A DNA stretch of 10,803 nucleotides from an uncultured Duganella sp. (GTDB lineage Bacteria > Pseudomonadota > Gammaproteobacteria > Burkholderiales > Burkholderiaceae): positions 1 to 10,803 of the forward strand of contig CAMLSG010000191.1 in NCBI GenBank assembly GCA_946482635.1, in the 5' to 3' direction. Within the stretch, counting starts at the first letter, position 1. Each line of letters starts with the position of its first letter. Below, piece after piece: positions 6,928 to 10,803 of the stretch. The notes beneath the pieces are model-generated. The model saw only the letters and a program-made list of their open reading frames with translations. It was not told where the DNA came from and searched no databases. The position numbers and the translations under genes are program-made.

Positions 6928-7389
6928 CTAGAAACCGAGCCAGGGGCCGAGCGCAGGTATCGGCAATCCCAACAATTTAATGAACAGCACATAGGCGAAC
7001 AGCGCCAGGCCAACGCCCAGCAGCACCACTTCCTTCCAGCGGAACTTGGGGCTGGCATACGCGCTGACCAGCACCAGCACGAAGGCGGCCGGCGCCAGGC
7101 CGGCGCCGCGCATCAGGACGCCGAACAGCACGACGGCCACCGTGACCAGGGCCAGCGGCTTGAGGTGCAGCTTTTCCATCGGTTCCCCATGGCGGAAGAA
7201 CGAACGCAGCACGCCGGCCGCGCCGATCACGGCCAGCAAGCCTCCCAGCACGACCGGGAAGAAGGCTGGCCCCATGCGCAAGGAGGTGCCCATGGGAAGG
7301 TCACCGCGCATGAACACGGCGCCCAGCCCAATGGCGACAAAGATCACCCCGATCCAGAAATCCTTCGGGTGACGGATTGCGGAAGACAT
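6928..7389 (-). CDS. tctB: Tripartite tricarboxylate transporter, small membrane subunit TctB
   Basis: The 153-residue protein fits TctB (PF07331) in size and in having about four hydrophobic helices: FWIGVIFVAIGLGAVFM, a segment with GPAFFPVVLGGLLAVIGAAGVL, LALVTVAVVLFGVLM, and a final pair through VVLLGVGLALFAYVLFIKLLGLPIP. The segment SLRMGPAFFP after helix 1 is a family hallmark. TctB is the poorly conserved small subunit that works with TctA in the inner membrane. I chose the ATG at 7389-7387 because AAGGAG (7402-7397) stands at good spacing from it. A TTG one codon earlier is possible but would lie too near the ribosome binding site. The gene starts 10 bases after the tctC stop and is followed by tctA, the usual C-B-A order. 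Confidence 0.93.
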   Translation of the reverse strand: MSSAIRHPKDFWIGVIFVAIGLGAVFMRGDLPMGTSLRMGPAFFPVVLGGLLAVIGAAGVLRSFFRHGEPMEKLHLKPLALVTVAVVLFGVLMRGAGLAPAAFVLVLVSAYASPKFRWKEVVLLGVGLALFAYVLFIKLLGLPIPALGPWLGF

Positions 7390-7399
7390 CAATTACTCC

Positions 7400-8377
7400 T
7401 TAATCGGCGTAAACACCAGCTTTGCTGATGATCGGACCCCAACGGTCGATATCCGCCTTAAGGTGGGCACGCAGGGCTTCCGGCGTGGCGCGCTTGGTGT
7501 CCACCGGCTCGGTGCCGAGGTCGGCAAAACGCTGCTTGACAGCCGGGTCTTTCAGCGCCACTTGCAGCGCGCCGACCAGGGAGTCGATCACTGGCTTCGG
7601 CGTGCCTTTTGGTGCGTACATGCCGTGCCACACCGCCACTTCAAAGCCCGGCAGGCCGGCTTCGTTCAGGGTTGGCACGTCCGGCATCGACGCCACGCGG
7701 GTCTTGGTAGTCACGCCATAGACCTTGATCTTGCCGCTCTTGATCTGGCTGGTGGTGTTGGTGGTCTGGTCGCACATGAAGTCCACCTGGCCGCCCAGCA
7801 GGTCGTTCATGGCCGGGCCGGTGCCTTTGTATGGCACGGTGGTCAGGTCGGTCTGGATGGCGGACATGAACAGCATGCCGCACAGGTGGGAAGCCGAACC
7901 CAGGCCGGCATTGGCGTAGGTCACCTTGGTCTTGTTGGCTTTAATATAAGCCAGCATTTCCTTGAAGTCCTTGGCCGGGAAATCCTTGCGGGCCACCAGG
8001 GTCATCGGAACATCGGTCACCAGGCCGATCGGCTCGAAGCTGTCGATGGCGTTGTAGCTCAGCTTGCGGTACAGGGACGGCGCGGTGGAATGGCCGATGT
8101 GGTGCAGGAAGATGGTGTAGCCATCCGGAGCTGCCTTGGCGGCACGCGCCGCGCCAATGGTGCCGCCGGCGCCGCCGACGTTCTCCACGATGATCTGCTG
8201 TTTCAGCTTGGTGCCCATGGACTGCGCCAGCAGGCGCGCCACGGTGTCGGTCGGTCCGCCGGCGGCGAAGGGCACGATCATGGTGATTGGCTTGGTTGGG
8301 TAGGTCTCTGCCTGCGCGAGGCCGGCGCCGAACAGGGGCAGGCATGCCAGTGCGGTGATGAGGGCGCGTCGTTTCAT
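7400..8377 (-). CDS. tctC: Tripartite tricarboxylate transporter binding protein TctC (Bug family)
   Basis: The 325-residue product has a 23-residue signal peptide, MKRRALITALACLPLFGAGLAQA, then the Bug/TctC fold (PF03401). It begins YPTKPITMIVPFAAGGPTDTVAR, where the PFAAGGPTD loop is the carboxylate-binding signature. Next come VENVGGAGGTIGAARAAKAAPDGYTI, then VTYANAGLGSASHL, VPYKGTGPAMNDLLGGQVDFMCDQ, and PDVPTLNEAGLPGFEV. It is the periplasmic receptor that hands its ligand to TctA/TctB. The mature domain has no acidic surprise that would point to an amino-acid ligand. The start ATG has GGAGA (8389-8385) at good spacing; an in-frame upstream start adds 25 residues that do not resemble a signal peptide. 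It is the first gene of the operon. Bug proteins are greatly expanded in betaproteobacteria, so the ligand (citrate, other di- or tricarboxylates, aromatic acids) stays open. Confidence 0.96.
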   Translation of the reverse strand: MKRRALITALACLPLFGAGLAQAETYPTKPITMIVPFAAGGPTDTVARLLAQSMGTKLKQQIIVENVGGAGGTIGAARAAKAAPDGYTIFLHHIGHSTAPSLYRKLSYNAIDSFEPIGLVTDVPMTLVARKDFPAKDFKEMLAYIKANKTKVTYANAGLGSASHLCGMLFMSAIQTDLTTVPYKGTGPAMNDLLGGQVDFMCDQTTNTTSQIKSGKIKVYGVTTKTRVASMPDVPTLNEAGLPGFEVAVWHGMYAPKGTPKPVIDSLVGALQVALKDPAVKQRFADLGTEPVDTKRATPEALRAHLKADIDRWGPIISKAGVYAD

Positions 8378-8425
8378 GTGGTTCTCCAGTTGCTGATTAA
8401 TTGTTGGATTTGCGCTACTAGTAAT

Positions 8426-8454
8426 GTTGTACCAGCAATTATTCGGAGACACAA
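8426..8454 (-). promoter_or_regulatory. Candidate sigma-70 promoter of the tct operon
   Basis: On the minus strand TTGTGT (8454-8449) and TACAAC (8431-8426) are separated by 17 bases, and TGG directly before the -10 makes it an extended -10 type. It lies about 50 bases before the tctC ATG. The -35 matches the consensus at only three positions, so the promoter may need an activator. TACTAGTA at 8416-8423, just downstream, is an 8-bp palindrome near the expected transcription start. Confidence 0.4.
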
Positions 8455-8511
8455 GTAAGCGCTGCTACTTTGATTGACTTCGTCCACCAAGGCGCACATG
8501 ATGGGCTGACC

Positions 8512-9255
8512 ATGACCCGCAAGTTGCACCTTGTTGCATCGATACTGGCGCTGCCCCTGGCAGCGTCGGCGGGCTCGCTTCAGCTCTTCACGGAGTACAC
8601 GCCGCCGGACATCATGCGCGAAGGTGAAAAAATTGTCGGCATTTCGCCGGACAAGGTGAAAGAAATCATGGCGCGCGCCGGCATCAGCTACACCATCGAG
8701 ATCATGGCCTGGCGCCGCGCCTACGAAATGGCGCTGCGCACGCCCGGCTCCTGCGTGTTTTCAACCTCCCGCACGCCGGAGCGGGAAGCGCTGTTCAAAT
8801 GGGTAGGTCCGCTGCGCGAGGTGGACTGGACGTTTTACGGCCTGGCCAACCCGACCTTCCGGCTCGCCACGCTGGACGACGCAAAGGGCTTGCGCATCGG
8901 CGGCTACAACGGCGACGTGCGCGCCCAGTTCCTGATGGATCGCGGTTTCAAGGTGGATATCGCGCCGGACAATTTTTCCAACCCGCGCAAGCTGCTTGGC
9001 GGCCGCATCGACCTGTGGGCGACCAGCCACCAACTGGCCAACGGCGTGCTGGCGCAGGAAGGCTTGCTAGGAAAAATTGTACCCCTGCTCACCTTCCACA
9101 CCTCGCGCGCCTACCTGGCCTGCAACAAGGCGGTGCCGGACGTGCAGGTTGCCGCGATGTCGGCGGCCATGGCTGAAATGGTGAAAGACGGTACTTCGAC
9201 CGCGATTGACCGCAAGTATGCCAACTGGCGGCCAGCGCCGTCACCTGGCCGGTGA
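8512..9255 (+). CDS. Periplasmic solute-binding protein, SBP_bac_3-like
   Basis: The product has 247 residues and is the only plus-strand gene. A 20-residue signal peptide, MTRKLHLVASILALPLAASA, is followed by SLQLFTEYTPPDI, then GISPDKVKEIMARAGI and the family segment CVFSTSRTPEREALFKWVGPL. The ligand-domain core includes LRIGGYNGDVRAQFLMDRGF and LLGGRIDLWATSH. This resembles extracytoplasmic solute-binding proteins of the amino-acid type (PF00497); the short length is typical of orphan members. I chose the ATG at 8512 because the signal peptide begins there. A TTG at 8470 would add 14 polar residues in front of it. The ribosome binding site is weak. The gene is divergent from tctC, and no partner permease is visible. 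Its last 15 bases overlap tail-to-tail with the gene on the other strand. The ligand is unknown. Confidence 0.84.
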   Translation: MTRKLHLVASILALPLAASAGSLQLFTEYTPPDIMREGEKIVGISPDKVKEIMARAGISYTIEIMAWRRAYEMALRTPGSCVFSTSRTPEREALFKWVGPLREVDWTFYGLANPTFRLATLDDAKGLRIGGYNGDVRAQFLMDRGFKVDIAPDNFSNPRKLLGGRIDLWATSHQLANGVLAQEGLLGKIVPLLTFHTSRAYLACNKAVPDVQVAAMSAAMAEMVKDGTSTAIDRKYANWRPAPSPGR

Positions 9256-9756
9256 CTGGTATGCGTCCGGCCACTCGACGCCCTTGATGAAGGTCTTGAC
9301 TGCGTTGACGGCGGCGCGCCTGTCACTGCGTTTCAATTTCGGCGTTATGGTTGAGCCACAAAAGTAATTAGCCATGCCGATGAGGCAAAAGCTGATGTCC
9401 CGCGTCTCCGCTTCCGGAGTGCCCCGATCACCATCGATCAGCAAAATATGAACGTTGGAATTGCCAACCCGAACAGATTCCTCCCATGCTCCCGGTGGGG
9501 GCCGCTCAATGCCGGTGAGCGAACCGAAACGCACGCAGGCCAAATGAAGCTCCAGTGACACTTTTTTCGACAGCGGCAGTTTACAAGAGTTCTCCGTACA
9601 TTGATCCGAGCGCACTGGAAGCGTGACCACGCACGGCGAACTACTATCGCTGCGATCGGGTATGGTCACCGTCATTTTCGACGTATCCGCGAGCCCAGGC
9701 TTGGCTGGCCAAGCCGACACGCACAATAACAAAGATGAGAGAAATAGGGCCTTCAT
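9241..9756 (-). CDS. Small exported six-cysteine protein, paralog 1 of a tandem array
   Basis: The product has 171 residues and I do not recognise a named family. It starts with a signal peptide of about 23 residues, MKALFLSSLLLCVSAWPAKPGLA, so the mature protein should be periplasmic. Six cysteines (42, 53, 58, 74, 124, 133) match the spacing in the neighbouring paralog and probably form disulfides. The first 60 or so residues are nearly the same as in paralog 2. The rest has diverged, keeping only the FC...FCG motif and a KTFIKGVE tail that matches KAFIEGIE. Its ATG overlaps the stop of paralog 2 as ATGA, with hardly any ribosome binding site of its own, so translation is coupled. It overlaps the plus-strand binding-protein gene by 15 bases at the stop. 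A role as an immunity protein is possible but unproven. Confidence 0.75.
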   Translation of the reverse strand: MKALFLSSLLLCVSAWPAKPGLADTSKMTVTIPDRSDSSSPCVVTLPVRSDQCTENSCKLPLSKKVSLELHLACVRFGSLTGIERPPPGAWEESVRVGNSNVHILLIDGDRGTPEAETRDISFCLIGMANYFCGSTITPKLKRSDRRAAVNAVKTFIKGVEWPDAYQSPAR

Positions 9757-10283
9757 TTGCTTATTTTTGACTTCGACTGATCCCTTAACTCTATACCCTC
9801 AATGAATGCCTTAACCGCCGCAGTAGCGTCAGCCATTTCGCCGTCTTTCAACCGCAGCACCTTGGCATAACCACAGAAATTGGTTTGTTCCCCGTAAAGG
9901 CAAAAACCCAGGTCTCTCAACTGTTCTTCCGGTTCGCCTTCGGTGTCATCGATCAGTGACAGAAGCCCCACGGAATTGCGCGCACGAAGTGGCTGTACCT
10001 TGACGTAATCTGGCGGGTTATCAAATCCGGTCGGAGAGCGCTTAGGCAAACAGTCAAAATTCAATTCAATCGAGCGAAGGCTGCTACCTTTCGGCGACAG
10101 CGGCAATCTACAAGTGTTATCCGTACATTGATCCTGGCTCACTGGAAGCGTGACGACGCACGGCGAACTGCTATCGCTGCGATTGGGTATGGTCACCGTC
10201 ATTTTCGACGTATCCGATAGTGCAGGCTTAGCCGGCCAAATGCACACGCACAACAACAGCAGGGAAATATAGAAAGCCTTCAT
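9753..10283 (-). CDS. Small exported six-cysteine protein, paralog 2 of a tandem array
   Basis: The product has 176 residues and no family I can name. The signal peptide MKAFYISLLLLCVCIWPAKPALS is followed by DTSKMTVTIPNRSDSSSPCVVTLPV, which is shared with paralog 1. The C-terminal two thirds is instead close to the broken copy on its other side: IELNFDCLPKRSPTGFD, then FCLYGEQTNFCG, then TAAVKAFIEGIELRD. Mature cysteines lie at 42, 53, 58, 78, 128 and 137. The protein is thus a mosaic linking the two neighbours. Its ATG overlaps the stop of the broken copy as ATGA, and its own stop overlaps the next ATG in the same way. Base composition is about half GC (a hand-counted 60-base stretch gave 30), against about 73 percent in a stretch of tctA. 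This suggests acquired DNA. Exported location is likely; function is unknown. Confidence 0.77.
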   Translation of the reverse strand: MKAFYISLLLLCVCIWPAKPALSDTSKMTVTIPNRSDSSSPCVVTLPVSQDQCTDNTCRLPLSPKGSSLRSIELNFDCLPKRSPTGFDNPPDYVKVQPLRARNSVGLLSLIDDTEGEPEEQLRDLGFCLYGEQTNFCGYAKVLRLKDGEMADATAAVKAFIEGIELRDQSKSKISK

Positions 10284-10708
10284 TTACCTAGATCTGGTCG
10301 CAATGGGTCCTGCAATTCGATTCCCTCAATGAATGACTTGATTGCGGCAGTTGGATCAGCCTCGTCGCCGTCTTTAAAGCGAAGCATCTTCGCCCCTCCG
10401 CAAAAATTGGTCTTCATTCCATAAAGGCAAAAGTCAAGATATCGCATCCGGGTTTCAGGTTCGCCCTCGACATCCTCAATCAGTGAGAAATGGCCCGAGG
10501 AGTTGCGAGCGTGCAGGGATAGTACTTTGGCGTTGTCAGCCGGACGGTCAAATCCAGTCGGCGACCGCTTGGGTAAACAACTGAAATCCAGCTCGATCGT
10601 TTCTAATGCGCTTCCTTTTTTTATTGGCACGGAACAGCCTTTGGCGCTACAAACATAGGCAGTTACCGGGAGTTTGACGATGCACGGCGGACCCTGTTTG
10701 AATCGCCA
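10280..10708 (-). pseudogene. Third six-cysteine paralog lacking its start and signal peptide
   Basis: The open frame from the TGA at 10282-10280 reads upstream to an in-frame TAG at 10711-10709. All six family cysteines are present: P-P-C, Y-V-C and K-G-C in the first 130 bases, then FSC, DFC and NFCG. The conserved segments IELDFSCLPKRSPTGFD, FCLYGMKTNFCG and TAAIKSFIEGIE align with paralog 2 throughout. However, no ATG, GTG or TTG follows the TAG until GTG at 10630, which lies after the third cysteine, and no signal peptide is encoded. A 116-residue protein from that GTG would be cytosolic and lack half of the cysteines, so I treat the copy as a 5'-truncated pseudogene. It could still serve as a translated leader for the ATGA-coupled gene that follows. 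Confidence 0.62.
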
Positions 10709-10735
10709 CTAGTTTGCTAGACACTTCCGAGCCGT

Positions 10736-10803
10736 TCAAAATGCCGTCTTGATCTGCTTGGATTTCATGGACACTTTGCGGCCGAGAATTTGGTCGGCTA
10801 TCG
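10736..10803 (-). CDS. C-terminal end of an unidentified protein running off the right edge
   Basis: The frame ends at TGA (10738-10736) and is open to the window edge, giving 21 residues: IADQILGRKVSMKSKQIKT plus AF. The tail is basic. It lies 27 bases upstream of the broken six-cysteine copy on the same strand, so it may be the first gene of that operon. The fragment is too short to assign. It could also be chance, since 68 open bases are weak evidence. Confidence 0.3.
   Translation of the reverse strand, partial: IADQILGRKVSMKSKQIKTAF

Noticed and set aside
7463..8458. Plus-strand frame of 331 residues across tctC
   Set aside because: Antisense of a clear Bug-type binding protein; no signal or domain.

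Overview
The window looks like chromosomal DNA of a high-GC betaproteobacterium, most likely in Burkholderiales/Oxalobacteraceae (Massilia, Janthinobacterium or Duganella type). This is inferred from gene content: an Ala/Lys/Pro-repeat histone H1-like protein, a tripartite tricarboxylate transporter with a Bug-type binding protein, and a PAS chemoreceptor paired with a multi-CheW protein. The genus is a guess from memory of gene families, not from a search. All genes but one lie on the minus strand.

Layout from left to right: (1) 1-503, a histone H1-like gene whose 3' end lies outside the window. (2) 504-1242, a 740-base stretch with no convincing gene. It holds two intrinsic terminators reading leftward, two strong hairpins between one of them and the H1 gene, and a cluster of palindromes and direct repeats. 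(3) 1243-4446, a chemotaxis pair: a membrane-free PAS-PAS-MCP receptor followed 3 bases later by a protein with three CheW domains. A GC-rich terminator lies downstream. (4) 4601-8377, a transport operon read leftward as tctC-tctB-tctA plus a fourth gene. The fourth gene is a periplasmic solute-binding protein of the amino-acid-binding (SBP_bac_3) type that overlaps tctA by ATGA. (5) 8512-9255, the only plus-strand gene, a second SBP_bac_3-type protein divergent from tctC. (6) 9241-10803, a more AT-rich accessory segment: two complete tandem paralogs and a third copy without its start, encoding small exported proteins with six conserved cysteines, chained by ATGA overlaps. They lie behind the 3' end of an unidentified gene that runs off the right edge.

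How they work together: TctC captures an organic acid in the periplasm and TctA/TctB carry it inward. The two SBP_bac_3-type proteins beside this system have no ABC permease or ATPase in view. The MCP/CheW3 pair should couple an internal (cytosolic) signal, such as redox or energy state, to a CheA kinase encoded elsewhere. The six-cysteine paralogs are the least explained part. Tandem, translationally coupled, exported and mosaic copies behind another gene fit an immunity-protein array, but nothing in the window proves this.
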